Shown: positions 1 through 8,172 of the stretch, one piece after another | Layout: each line of letters opens with the position of its first letter | Numbering within the stretch: the stretch's first letter is position 1 | NCBI GenBank assembly: GCA_963977105.1 | Contig: CAXBNI010000001.1 | Coordinates: forward strand, 1,364,001 to 1,428,000 | DNA from: UBA2705 sp963977105 | Lineage (GTDB): Bacteria; Pseudomonadota; Alphaproteobacteria; Micavibrionales; Micavibrionaceae | Length of the DNA stretch: 64,000 nucleotides | Direction of reading: 5' to 3' | Program-made: the position numbers and the translations under genes | Notes under the pieces: generated by a model | The model's input: the letters and a program-made list of their open reading frames with translations, nothing else | Databases searched by the model: none | What the model was told of the DNA's origin: nothing

Positions 1-682
1 TTTCAGCAGGCCAATACTTATTGCCCGAGACATGACTATGACCGCAGAACTGTATCGCAAAACGTGCTTTTTGTTTTTCGGCTAGCGTTTTTAGTCGGTC
101 TGCCATAAATACATTACGGATAAAAGCCCCTTCAGGCGAGATTACATGTACCGCATCATTGCGCTGTGCGGTTTCAAAAAACATTTTATAGACATTGAAT
201 GTTGCATCATCACTAAAGTCCAAATACATATCACGGCTTGCAGCATCATTAAAAATAGCTGCAAAACCATCAAGCCCCTGACTATGATGAAGCATTGTAT
301 GCATAAAGAAACGATTGGCTAAATCAGCATAATCAGATGAAGACTTCTCAACTGCATGGGTTAGAGTCTGTTCGCCATATTCTTTATCGCTTATATTATG
401 GCGCGGCGCCCCAGTTGCTGCTTCCAAAAAATTATGCGCATATTCCATGCCAACGGCGATGGATTCTTCGTGTGTCGCCAAGGCCTGTAAAAGCAAGCTG
501 TTATGCAGTAAATGTGCGCTACAGCTGTGCGTCTCGCCAATAGCAAGGAATAACGGGACGTCAGCAAGCCCCGCTGCGTCTAACTCCGCACGGCGGGCAA
601 GGATCCGTCTTAAGGCATCCTGCACATCTTGATATATATCGGCGGATTCAGGATCCTGCGCTCTGATTTTATTAATATCCAA
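1..682 (-). CDS. EreA/ChaN-like fold protein, paralog 1 (partial, C-terminus outside window)
   Basis: The reading frame runs in from the left edge, so only about the first 227 residues are present. It is clearly related to the next two genes. It has G-E-T-H near residue 49-52, then His at about 57 and 60, a Glu at about 80 (VGMEYAHN), the segment FIRNVFMADRL and, close to the edge, QFCGHSHVSGN. These blocks resemble the GExH, RxxxMA and GHxxH-type motifs of the erythromycin-esterase/ChaN/TraB superfamily, which supports a metal-independent or metal-linked hydrolase-like fold; the substrate is unknown. No ATG is available after the in-frame upstream stop. A TTG at 682-680 with AGGGA nine bases upstream is the best start. 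It is the last gene of a three-gene minus-strand run. The fold call is inference from motifs. Confidence 0.72.
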   Translation of the reverse strand, partial: MDINKIRAQDPESADIYQDVQDALRRILARRAELDAAGLADVPLFLAIGETHSCSAHLLHNSLLLQALATHEESIAVGMEYAHNFLEAATGAPRHNISDKEYGEQTLTHAVEKSSSDYADLANRFFMHTMLHHSQGLDGFAAIFNDAASRDMYLDFSDDATFNVYKMFFETAQRNDAVHVISPEGAFIRNVFMADRLKTLAEKQKARFAIQFCGHSHVSGNKYWPAE

Positions 683-788
683 TTGAATGTATCCCTGTTT
701 ATGTCGCTTGTATTTATTTCAAGCGTTAGGGCATCATTACATAGAACAGACCGGTTATCAATATGTAAACAGTTCTCTTTTTGAAAAT

Positions 789-1826
789 TTATTTCATTTT
801 TAAATGGTGCAACCCCATATTATCAAGCTTAGCGTCGACAAATTTCTTCTCTTTACGCTGGGTTTGCATATCAGGTACATCTGCGCCAAAGCCCGTATAA
901 TCCTGCTCTGATTTTTTAAGGTCAGGGTCGTAATATGCCTCATCGCGGGGGATGTTTGTTCCATTATTGCAATCAGCGTCATCAATCCCGTGCATTTCTG
1001 CGGCCGCGCCATTTTGAAAAACGGAAAAGACAGGCTGCGCCCACAGGTTAAATATGCCGCGCAGGCTTTGGGGGGATTTGTTATGCTGCCCATCACCATT
1101 GACATGCGTTTGCCCGCAAAGCTGCACAGCAATCCGCGCCTCTTGCTTGTCCGCATATTGATAAAGCTTATTCGCCATATATAGATTACGTATCCACATG
1201 CCCTTAGCCGAGGTAATGCTAACCCCCGCTTTTGCTTCGCCGAGGCATTCTTTGATGCACGCCTTGGTGAAATCATCCTTTAACGACAAGCTGCCTGCGG
1301 GCGTGCGTGCCGCATCAGAATTAAACGCGATAAACTCACCTCGGTTGCTGACGTGCTGCGTGTACATATAATGGGATAATGTTTGCATCGCATAAGGCGA
1401 TTGCAGCGATGTGCTCGCCATATTGACGTACATGTCGCACATGCCCTTACCGATAGGGTTGTTGGAATAAAAATCGAGATACGGCGTAATATCGTCGCCT
1501 GTAAAACCTTCGACATCACGCAGATAATCACGCAGCTCATCCTCATCTGCCATATTATAAGGGTATTCATAAGCGACGGTCATGCGCTCTCCGCTTTGCC
1601 GCAACGCTTCGAGTAATAATATATGATGCAGGCGCTGCGCAGGGCGCCAATGGTTCTCACCAGCGAGGACGAATAAAGGTTGGCTGGCTAAGCCTTGCTG
1701 ATCGAGAGCTTTACGGTGTGCCAATATCTTAGCGGCAGCTGTGGTCGCACTATGGAGCATAGCTGCCGCTTCCGCATCAATTTCCTCTACGGCGCGGATA
1801 TCGACATCCCAGATACTGACATTCAT
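789..1826 (-). CDS. EreA/ChaN-like fold protein, paralog 2
   Basis: A 345-residue protein with no signal peptide or membrane segment. Blocks shared with both neighbours are LAGENHW (Glu57, His59), a following RLHHILLLEAL helix with His67/68, Glu87 in VAYEYP, WIRNLYMANKL near residue 215 and QLCGQTHVNGD with His241. The order GExH, HH, E, R-x-x-x-MA, GxxH is that of erythromycin esterase and ChaN-like proteins. The loop between Glu87 and the RN block differs most between paralogs, as expected if the paralogs recognise different partners. The ATG overlaps the stop of the upstream paralog by four bases (ATGA), so translation is probably coupled. I do not recognise a named family for the triplet, and enzymatic activity is not shown by the sequence. 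Confidence 0.8.
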   Translation of the reverse strand: MNVSIWDVDIRAVEEIDAEAAAMLHSATTAAAKILAHRKALDQQGLASQPLFVLAGENHWRPAQRLHHILLLEALRQSGERMTVAYEYPYNMADEDELRDYLRDVEGFTGDDITPYLDFYSNNPIGKGMCDMYVNMASTSLQSPYAMQTLSHYMYTQHVSNRGEFIAFNSDAARTPAGSLSLKDDFTKACIKECLGEAKAGVSITSAKGMWIRNLYMANKLYQYADKQEARIAVQLCGQTHVNGDGQHNKSPQSLRGIFNLWAQPVFSVFQNGAAAEMHGIDDADCNNGTNIPRDEAYYDPDLKKSEQDYTGFGADVPDMQTQRKEKKFVDAKLDNMGLHHLKMK

Positions 1827-2914
1827 CGTAAATCAAAGCCGGTACGCAGATGCGTTAGGCCCATATTATCAAGTTTTTCATGCACGTAGAGCATTTCTTC
1901 TTCGCCAGAGGTAATGTCCAAAGAATCATTCCCTGTCCAGAAATCAACAAGGCTGCCCCAGAAAGAATCCGATTTTTTGCGCATTTTTTTCTGTTTTAGC
2001 GGGTTATATTGCGCTGAGATATTCGGCAAGCGAGGACATTTAATAATCTCATTATCTTCTAGCCCTTGATAGGTAGGAAAATTACGCCCGAGGAAAACAC
2101 CGATCACAGGCTGCGCCGATTGCTTGAAAATATTACAAAGCCCCTCTTTATGGTGGCTTACGCCGGCATAATGCGGCTGTTCGTCACCGTTAACGTGGGT
2201 ACGTCCACAAAGCTGCAAGGCAATGCGTGGCTTGTATTTAGCGGCGACATTATAAAGGCGCTGCGCCATATAACGGTTGCGTACATACATGCCCTCTTGT
2301 TCCGTCAAGGACATATTTTTCTTCACAGTGCCGAATGCTTTCAACATCACATTTTGCACCGTCGGGTCGGTCGCATCTAAGAATTTTTCTTTCAGCCTTG
2401 GCGCGTCCGTGCGCAGGCCGCAAAAGTTACCTTTGCCTTGCGCCTGCATTTTAAACATATTGTAGTGCAGCAAGCCATGCGAATAACTCGCCATCTTCAT
2501 TTTCTCATTCATCGTATAATACAGATCAACAGCGCCTTTGAAATACGCATTCTTTTTATATATGTCTTTATGGGTGGCGTGGTCTTCTGGCTTTACGCGC
2601 GCTATATGCGTCAGGTAATGGTCCAAATAATAATCATCGACGCTATCGCTAGGGCGCTCTATACCGACAAGCAGCTTTTCATCAGCCTGTTTTAACCCTT
2701 CTAATACAAGCAGGTGATGCAGCATATGTGATGGGCGATCATGGGTTTCCCCCGCCATAACATAAAGAGGCTGATCCTTTTGCCCTGCACGATCTAAGGC
2801 TTCGCGGCGCTCCAGAATTTTCTTTGTTGTCTGAACGGCGCTAGACAAAATTGCGGCTGCATCGCTGTCAATTTTTTCAACTTGGGCGATGTTAATATCG
2901 GTGAGCTTTATCAT
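1823..2914 (-). CDS. EreA/ChaN-like fold protein, paralog 3 (first of the run)
   Basis: A 363-residue cytosolic-looking protein and the promoter-proximal member of the tandem trio. The signature residues are Glu56 and His58 in MAGETHD, His66/67 in MLHHLLV, Glu86 in VGIERP, VRNRYMAQRL around residue 211 and QLCGRTHVNGD with His240. It carries a Lys/Ser/Asp-rich insertion near residue 310 (KQKKMRKKSD) that paralog 2 lacks in that form. Both end with a similar tail, HEKLDNMGLTHL here and DAKLDNMGLHHL in paralog 2, showing that the homology is full length. The start follows AGGGGAAAA in the leader. Context gives no substrate: the next gene upstream is an EamA exporter about 85 bases away. Function is unknown; the fold assignment is motif-based inference. 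Confidence 0.8.
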   Translation of the reverse strand: MIKLTDINIAQVEKIDSDAAAILSSAVQTTKKILERREALDRAGQKDQPLYVMAGETHDRPSHMLHHLLVLEGLKQADEKLLVGIERPSDSVDDYYLDHYLTHIARVKPEDHATHKDIYKKNAYFKGAVDLYYTMNEKMKMASYSHGLLHYNMFKMQAQGKGNFCGLRTDAPRLKEKFLDATDPTVQNVMLKAFGTVKKNMSLTEQEGMYVRNRYMAQRLYNVAAKYKPRIALQLCGRTHVNGDEQPHYAGVSHHKEGLCNIFKQSAQPVIGVFLGRNFPTYQGLEDNEIIKCPRLPNISAQYNPLKQKKMRKKSDSFWGSLVDFWTGNDSLDITSGEEEMLYVHEKLDNMGLTHLRTGFDLR

Positions 2915-3000
2915 TATTATTTTCCCCTGTTACCATAGAGGGTATCAGGGAGGGGAAAAAGCTCAAGCCTAAACCTAAGATATCATCAAATAATGCACGG

Positions 3001-3849
3001 CTAACTGCGCTTTTTCATAAGTTTGGACTCGCGCCAAAGTATCAGAATATTACTGAAAATTAGTAAGCTGCAACCAGAAACCACATAAATATCAGGCACA
3101 TCACCAAAGAACATCCAGCCAATCAACGCCGCCCAAAATATGCTCAAATAACTAAACGGCGTCAGCAAGGATGCTTCGGCGTGACGGAAGGCTTCGGTTT
3201 TAAATATCTGTGACAGTAGCCCCGCGATCGCCACAAGTAAGACAGGCCAAAACAGCGCTATGTTCAGCAAGGCGCCGGTCCATACAAAAGGCACAAGCAC
3301 GCCACAAAAAAGCGTACCTGTCGTCAAAAAGTAAAATGTTGTGGTCAAAGGATGTTCATTTTTTTGCCCTAAATGGCGCAGATTAATGCTGACAATCGCA
3401 ATAAGCAGCGAAGATAGCATGCCGACCGCGATGCCGAACCAATTATTCATCTCTATCGCGGGCTGCGCGATCAAGCTCACAGCAGCGAAACCAACACCGA
3501 CTGCGCCCCAGCGCCAAGGCCCAATGCGTTCTTTTAAAAACAGGCCCGAAAGAATGAGAACGATGATGGGCACAAAGAACCAAATCGCCACAGCATCCGC
3601 CAAAGGCAGCAAGGACACTGTCCAAAACGCGAAAATAAGGGAGGTGTTACCAAAAAGGGAGCGCGTAAGCTGCCCCCTTAAGTAGTTTGTTTTGAATAAG
3701 GCAAAAGCCCCTTTGAGCCAAATAATAAGGCTAATGCCGATCGCGGCGAGCGCGTTACGGATAAAAGCGACCTCAATCGCGTGCATCTGTTCGTATTGCA
3801 GGGTTTTTGCCCCCGCGTTCATAATCGTCACTGTGATCGTGAACACCAC
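3001..3849 (-). CDS. EamA/DMT-family transporter
   Basis: A polytopic protein made of two repeated EamA units (about ten hydrophobic segments). Typical features are the FIRNALAAIGISLIIW segment, the GVGFAAVSLIAQPA end of helix 4 and the second-repeat pattern FKTEAFRHAEASLLTPFSYLS. Members export metabolites such as amino acids; the substrate cannot be told here. The listed GTG start removes half of the first helix. In frame upstream there is coding-like sequence (DKRAVFGITLF) as far as a TAG at 3891-3889. GGGAG lies just before an ATT codon at 3888-3886, so translation may begin at ATT or ATA, adding 12-13 residues. ilvC follows upstream on the same strand with about 70 bases between. Confidence 0.85.
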   Translation of the reverse strand: MVFTITVTIMNAGAKTLQYEQMHAIEVAFIRNALAAIGISLIIWLKGAFALFKTNYLRGQLTRSLFGNTSLIFAFWTVSLLPLADAVAIWFFVPIIVLILSGLFLKERIGPWRWGAVGVGFAAVSLIAQPAIEMNNWFGIAVGMLSSLLIAIVSINLRHLGQKNEHPLTTTFYFLTTGTLFCGVLVPFVWTGALLNIALFWPVLLVAIAGLLSQIFKTEAFRHAEASLLTPFSYLSIFWAALIGWMFFGDVPDIYVVSGCSLLIFSNILILWRESKLMKKRS

Positions 3850-3919
3850 AAAAAGCGTAATGCCAAAGACGGCCCTTTTATCTATAATCTATACTCCCAT
3901 GCTCCCGCGTCGCAGAATC

Positions 3920-4939
3920 TTAGTTTACCTTTTTATCGACAAGCTTACCTGCTGTAATCCACGGCATCATTTCACGCAGCTCTTTGCCTACGCTTTCAAT
4001 GGGGTGCTCGGCTTCTTCTTGGCGCGTTTTCTTAAAAGTCTTCTGTCCGCCCTTGCATTCATCCATCCATTTTTTTGTGAACTTGCCTTGCTGAATATCC
4101 TCCAATACGCGCTTCATTTCTGCTTTGGTTTCTGCTGTGATGATACGCGGCCCAGTTTCATAATCGCCAAACTCAGCGGTGTTTGAAATTGAATAACGCA
4201 TATTCGCCATGCCACCTTCATAAAGCAAATCAACAATCAGTTTTAATTCATGCAAACACTCGAAATACGCCATTTCTGGTGCGTAGCCGCCCTCAGTTAA
4301 AGTCTCGTAACCGGCCTTAACCAACGCACAAAGCCCGCCACAAAGCACAGCCTGCTCGCCGAATAAATCCGTTTCACATTCTTCTTTAAAGCTGGTTTCG
4401 ATGATGCCAGAGCGGCCGCCGCCAACTGCAGAAGCATAAGCAAGCGCCTTTGCCTGCGCTTTGCCAGAAGCATCTTGCTCCACAGCAATTAGGCATGGCA
4501 CGCCGCCGCCTTTTTGATATTCGCCGCGCACAGTATGGCCTGGGCCTTTAGGGGCAATCATAATTACGTCTAAATCAGCACGGGCTTTAATCAGGTCAAA
4601 ATGGATACTCAGACCGTGAGCAAAGGCAAGGGTTGCGCCTTGCTTAAGGTGATCTTTTAAATCATCATTATATAAATCTTGCTGCAATTCATCAGGCACG
4701 GCGATCATCATGATATCAGCCCATTTGGCAATTTCATCAGGGGTCATGACGGTAAATCCTGCGCCTTCAGCCTTTTGCTTGCTTGCGCTACCTGCACGCA
4801 GACCAACGCGAACATCCTCAAGGCCACTATCACGCATATTAGCGGCGTGGGCATGGCCTTGCGAGCCATAGCCAATTACGGCAACATTTAGCCCTTTAAG
4901 TTCGTTTAAATCACAATCGCGGTCATAATAAATTTTCAT
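3920..4939 (-). CDS. ilvC: ketol-acid reductoisomerase (NADP+)
   Basis: It converts acetolactate and acetohydroxybutyrate to the dihydroxy acids of valine, leucine and isoleucine synthesis, using NADPH and Mg2+. The 339 residues fit the short class I enzyme. The N-terminal Rossmann domain has VIGYGSQGHAHA and KGPGHTVRGEY. The C-terminal knotted domain has the metal-binding DLFGEQAVLCGG, and SNTAEFGDYETG near the end. The ATG has a clean AAGGA eight bases upstream. It stands alone, without ilvBN or leuA beside it. A possible sigma-70 promoter with TATAAT at 5007-5002 lies about 65 bases upstream; no leader peptide with branched-chain codons was seen. Confidence 0.97.
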   Translation of the reverse strand: MKIYYDRDCDLNELKGLNVAVIGYGSQGHAHAANMRDSGLEDVRVGLRAGSASKQKAEGAGFTVMTPDEIAKWADIMMIAVPDELQQDLYNDDLKDHLKQGATLAFAHGLSIHFDLIKARADLDVIMIAPKGPGHTVRGEYQKGGGVPCLIAVEQDASGKAQAKALAYASAVGGGRSGIIETSFKEECETDLFGEQAVLCGGLCALVKAGYETLTEGGYAPEMAYFECLHELKLIVDLLYEGGMANMRYSISNTAEFGDYETGPRIITAETKAEMKRVLEDIQQGKFTKKWMDECKGGQKTFKKTRQEEAEHPIESVGKELREMMPWITAGKLVDKKVN

Positions 4940-5001
4940 GTTTGGAATCCTTAAGAGAAATGAATGTTGAGATACACCTTTGCCGCCATCTGGGCGCGAC
5001 G

Positions 5002-5030
5002 ATTATAACGCGATATGTACTGTAGCAACA
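5002..5030 (-). promoter_or_regulatory. possible sigma-70 promoter of ilvC
   Basis: On the minus strand TATAAT lies at 5007-5002, with TGTTGC 17 bases or TTGCTA 15 bases upstream. The -10 is perfect but the -35 is weak, and the distance to the ilvC start (about 65 bases) is normal. Confidence 0.4.
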
Positions 5031-5087
5031 GGGGGGTATGACGTTTTTTTTGATCTTCAGAAAATGCCTTAAAATGAAAGCTCAAAA

Positions 5088-5110
5088 ACCAAGGGTTCGA
5101 CAGTCTTGGT
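5088..5110 (+). other. short inverted repeat ACCAAG...CTTGGT
   Basis: A six-base perfect stem with an 11-base loop (GGTTCGACAGT) sits between ilvC and the small ORF. The loop recalls a tRNA T-loop, but no tRNA body surrounds it and no T-run follows. Its role is unknown. Confidence 0.3.
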
Positions 5111-5154
5111 AATAAATGCAATGCTTCATAAAAATAACGCCTGAGGGAATAGGC

Positions 5155-5358
5155 ATGAAAAACAACAAAGACGGAAATGAGACATCCGAGCTAGATAAGC
5201 GCCGCGGCCATACTGTTGAAAGCTTAGGCTATCATTACCATGTCGCTGACGCAGGAATAAATGAGATTCTGCCTTGCTTGAAAGCACAGAGCGGCTGTAC
5301 TTCGGAGAGCATGAACGAAGAATGTGATGCATCGAAAAGAAGAGGGCCACCTTTGTAA
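5155..5358 (+). CDS. small hypothetical protein (67 aa, doubtful)
   Basis: A short plus-strand frame between two minus-strand genes. The ATG at 5155 has GAGGGA seven bases upstream, the main reason to take it seriously. The product is hydrophilic, with no signal peptide or membrane helix, two Cys in the C-terminal part (SGCTSES, NEECDAS) and a basic RRG repeated twice. I know no homolog. A 74-codon frame lies antisense to it, so chance cannot be excluded. Conservation of the frame in relatives would decide. Confidence 0.35.
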   Translation: MKNNKDGNETSELDKRRGHTVESLGYHYHVADAGINEILPCLKAQSGCTSESMNEECDASKRRGPPL

Positions 5359-5376
5359 AAAGAGGCCCGCATTTTC

Positions 5377-6063
5377 TTAATCGTTTAAATGGCCTGCTGG
5401 TTTTCCCCCGCTGCCAGACTTCATTTTGGCTGCCGCGACAATACGCTTCAATCGTGCTTCTTCTAAACGACCTGTATCGGCGGTTTTATAGGCTGCGTTT
5501 TCAGTCCGTGGCTTTAAGCTGATCACGTGCTTAAACGCGGCCTCGGCCTCATCGTATTTTGAGCGTTCTAATAAATAATCCGCGCGGAAAAAATTGGCAT
5601 CAATGCCATCAGGGCTAATTTTAAGCGCCTTTTTAATGTGGCGCTCTGCCTTATCATTATCACCAAAGGCAATCGGCCAGCCCGGAACGCCATAATATAG
5701 CGCACCTAATATTGCATGTGCCTGCCCATCCATCGCCTTTTCATCTTGCTTGATCGCGTCTTCAAACAATTTCTTGGCTGATTTGATTTTGGGTAAAGCG
5801 GAAAGGCCGCCAATTAAAGACGCATGGGTTGATTGCACCGTCGCCAGCACAATTTTTGTATTCACATCTCGCGGCGCTTTAGCGAGCATGGTTTCTAAGC
5901 GTCGCTCCAAGGCCCCAAGCTCTGTTTTTTTCTGGTCATCACTTAACGTGTTATATTTAATGTCCGCCCATTGCTGGTAGGCCTCTAACGCATCAGCTTT
6001 GGCCAATGATGGTACGCCCATCACAACAACCATCAGCATACATATTCGTAACAGCTTTATCAT
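5377..6063 (-). CDS. exported TPR-repeat protein
   Basis: 228 residues. A signal peptide (hydrophobic LLRICMLMVVVMGVPS, cleavage near AKADA) directs it to the periplasm. The middle has a TPR-like pattern: ILGALYYGVPGWPIAFGDN around residue 115, KAERHIKKALKISPDGIDANF and YDEAEAAFKHVISLKP. The GxLYxxxPGWPxxFGD block is typical of a periplasmic TPR family, some members of which (TatT) accompany TRAP transporters. No transporter gene is nearby, so the role is unknown. The ATG has AAGGAGA eight bases upstream. The DUF3108 gene lies about 45 bases upstream on the same strand, so co-transcription is possible. Confidence 0.8.
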   Translation of the reverse strand: MIKLLRICMLMVVVMGVPSLAKADALEAYQQWADIKYNTLSDDQKKTELGALERRLETMLAKAPRDVNTKIVLATVQSTHASLIGGLSALPKIKSAKKLFEDAIKQDEKAMDGQAHAILGALYYGVPGWPIAFGDNDKAERHIKKALKISPDGIDANFFRADYLLERSKYDEAEAAFKHVISLKPRTENAAYKTADTGRLEEARLKRIVAAAKMKSGSGGKPAGHLND

Positions 6064-6110
6064 CTGATAAGTCTCCTTATATATGATTCTCTATGAAATT
6101 ATATACCAGT

Positions 6111-6923
6111 CTACTCGCTACTTACTAAATGCATCATTAATGTACCATAGGCCGTCTTGACCTTGACCTTTACAGGGACAAACAAGTCTGAATCTTTAAG
6201 CTTACCAAGCCAAATTGTTGGTAGAGCGCCTTTTTCACGGCCTTGTTCTTGAATGGACATCCAGCCGCGCGGCTTGTTGTGCCATTTACCGCCTTTAGGC
6301 TCGACCATAATTTCGCATTTTTTCGCTGCGCCACCATAGATATTATAGCGAGAGCTTTTCAAGATCGTTTCCGATACAGGTTCAAACTTCAACGCAAAAC
6401 GGCGTTTACCGTCAAAAATATCATCAGAGCTACTACAGCTTTCACCGCGCCCCATATTATGCATTACCTTTAAGGTCGCGCTTAATATATCGGTTGTATC
6501 TTTGATAAGCTCTGCGCTGAGCTCTTTTTTTGGCTTAGCTTTGCCTGCTTCGACTTCTTTGAAGTCGGTCAGGTTGCCCTTGCCGTCATAATCATAAGCT
6601 TTTTGATCATCTTCACCGCGCCAGACAGCAACGGACTTATGAACATTCGGATAAAACTTTTCGCCTTTGTAATGGCCTGTCGTTTCAAAAGTGCCGCTCC
6701 ACGGGGCAACTTTGCCAAGGAAACCATGTGTCTTTGCGCTCACGAGGGCGCTATATGATGCATCATCAGAAAATTTAAAATCAAGGTCCGCCATGACCAC
6801 GTTCATGCCGCCAGTATAAACCGCATAAGTAAGCTTTTTACCTTCTGATGCTTTTGCTGAAATAGGGGTTAGACTTAGGGCCAGAACGGCCACCAGATAC
6901 GCAGCGCCATTAAATATGTTCAT
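6111..6923 (-). CDS. DUF3108 exported protein
   Basis: 270 residues. The N-terminal signal peptide (AAYLVAVLALSLTPISAKAS) is followed by a beta-rich domain. LTYAVYTGGMNVVMADLDF opens the DUF3108 pattern, with HGFLGKVAPWSGTFETTG and the Tyr/Asp-rich YDYDGKGNLTDF later. DUF3108 proteins are periplasmic and predicted to form an LolA/LptA-like open barrel; their ligand is not established. Two central Cys (GESCSSSDD and KKCEIMV) could form a disulfide. It has a good ribosome site (AAGGAG) before the ATG. It is followed by the TPR gene on the same strand. Confidence 0.82.
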   Translation of the reverse strand: MNIFNGAAYLVAVLALSLTPISAKASEGKKLTYAVYTGGMNVVMADLDFKFSDDASYSALVSAKTHGFLGKVAPWSGTFETTGHYKGEKFYPNVHKSVAVWRGEDDQKAYDYDGKGNLTDFKEVEAGKAKPKKELSAELIKDTTDILSATLKVMHNMGRGESCSSSDDIFDGKRRFALKFEPVSETILKSSRYNIYGGAAKKCEIMVEPKGGKWHNKPRGWMSIQEQGREKGALPTIWLGKLKDSDLFVPVKVKVKTAYGTLMMHLVSSE

Positions 6924-7047
6924 TATTTCACTCCTTAAATATAGCTTGTGTAAAGCTTGCGTTGCTTCTCATAGTAAGTGCAAATCCTTCACAACTCATT
7001 AACGCCGCCAGCCTTTATTTTACCGCATTTCATGGAAATAAGAAAAT

Positions 7048-7983
7048 TTATTTATATTGTCCGCATAATTCAACCAATTCCCCGCCGAGCCCTTCTTTAA
7101 AGCTTTTGACGCCCTTGGCGCTGAAATCATTAACGCCGCCGAGGTCTAGGTCTTCAACCCCGCGTGCCTTGAGCGTCAGCATTGCATGCCATAGCAGGAA
7201 GTGATGCGCATTGCATTTGCGCCCCTCATACGGGCTTGTCCAGCCAATTTGATAGGTTGCTGCCTTGCCATGAATGAAAATAAGGATCGCGGCGATGTCC
7301 TGCCCATCTTTATGCGCACGCAGCAGTAACATATTATCCTTCGGCGCAAAATACTTTGCTAAAGCCGTAATGATTTTTGGCGCAGGGCCTCGGTATTTGC
7401 GTTGCGCTTTGTCTTGCTGGTAATGGGTTAACAGCCACGGCAAATGCCCCAACGGCGCCTTGCTGAAAGCTTCCATCGCAAAACTCTCTGATTTTTTAAG
7501 CGCACCCCGCCAATTTTTCCGTAAGGACTCATGAAGTGTTTCTGCGCTCTGCGTTAAATCCACCCAGATTGTTTGATAAGCAGGGTAAGGCTGCTTGCGT
7601 TTAAACGGTAAAATATCAAGTGGCGTTTCCGGCATAATGCGCCGCTTGCGACCAAAGCGCGGCTTAAATTCACAGTTAAAGGCTGCGAAGAAGGCCTTCA
7701 AATCATCGCCTTCGCCGAAACCGTCAAACCAAAGCGGCCCGCGATCTAACATTACAACATGAAATGCACGTTTAAATAATGACACTTCCATAATTTGGAC
7801 AAGCCCCGCCTCGACTTCATTAATTTTAATTAAGCCCCAACGTGCGCTGTGTTGATTTATTGGACAGAGTGCCTGTGCATATTCATAGCATTGCAACAAA
7901 TTCGAACGTTTAATCGCGTTAAAGCGCTCATCCCACTCACCCGCAGTTAATCTATTCCATTCAATGCTACATGTTTTGCTCAT
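7048..7983 (-). CDS. FemAB/BioF2-like GNAT-fold acyltransferase
   Basis: 311 residues from the ATG at 7983. A longer frame starts with TTG at 8019, but that start has no ribosome site. The protein shows the twin-GNAT pattern of FemA/FemB-like enzymes, which move an aminoacyl or acyl group to an amine: SNLLQCYEYAQAL near the N-terminus, LRKNWRGALKKSE in the middle (the conserved RN.R..lkks region), then AAILIFIHGKAATYQIGW, NAHHFLLWHAM and LDLGGVNDFSAKGVKSFKEGLGG. The last block is the usual FemAB ending. In alphaproteobacteria such proteins often take part in cell-wall or lipid modification; the acceptor here is unknown. It is divergent from dapD. Confidence 0.8.
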   Translation of the reverse strand: MSKTCSIEWNRLTAGEWDERFNAIKRSNLLQCYEYAQALCPINQHSARWGLIKINEVEAGLVQIMEVSLFKRAFHVVMLDRGPLWFDGFGEGDDLKAFFAAFNCEFKPRFGRKRRIMPETPLDILPFKRKQPYPAYQTIWVDLTQSAETLHESLRKNWRGALKKSESFAMEAFSKAPLGHLPWLLTHYQQDKAQRKYRGPAPKIITALAKYFAPKDNMLLLRAHKDGQDIAAILIFIHGKAATYQIGWTSPYEGRKCNAHHFLLWHAMLTLKARGVEDLDLGGVNDFSAKGVKSFKEGLGGELVELCGQYK

Positions 7984-8172
7984 TATGCGCCTATATGCTG
8001 TGTTACCGTGCTCAAGCAATGATAAGAGGCTGCGCCCTGCGACACAAGGCTATATTCCTCTGCACCATTATAATGCGGCGGCTTTTTCTTATTTGGATGG
8101 ACAGCTGCATTTATTTTTGAGATCATCAGGGATATTTAGACAATACATATAATATAGAAAGACGACTGAACC

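Noticed and set aside
337..632. Two overlapping plus-strand open frames (about 60-70 codons)
   Set aside because: They are antisense to the first EreA/ChaN-like gene, whose homology to two neighbours is clear. They have no ribosome site and no recognisable domain.
800..1616. Further open frames on both strands inside the second paralog
   Set aside because: All lie within the clearly coding 345-residue gene and show codon-shadow composition.
5088..5110. Possible tRNA T-arm (GGTTCGA loop)
   Set aside because: No acceptor, D or anticodon arm can be drawn around it.
7964..8152. Plus-strand 62-codon frame before dapD
   Set aside because: It starts inside the FemAB-like gene's start region, has no ribosome site and no homology; the space is better explained as the divergent promoter region.
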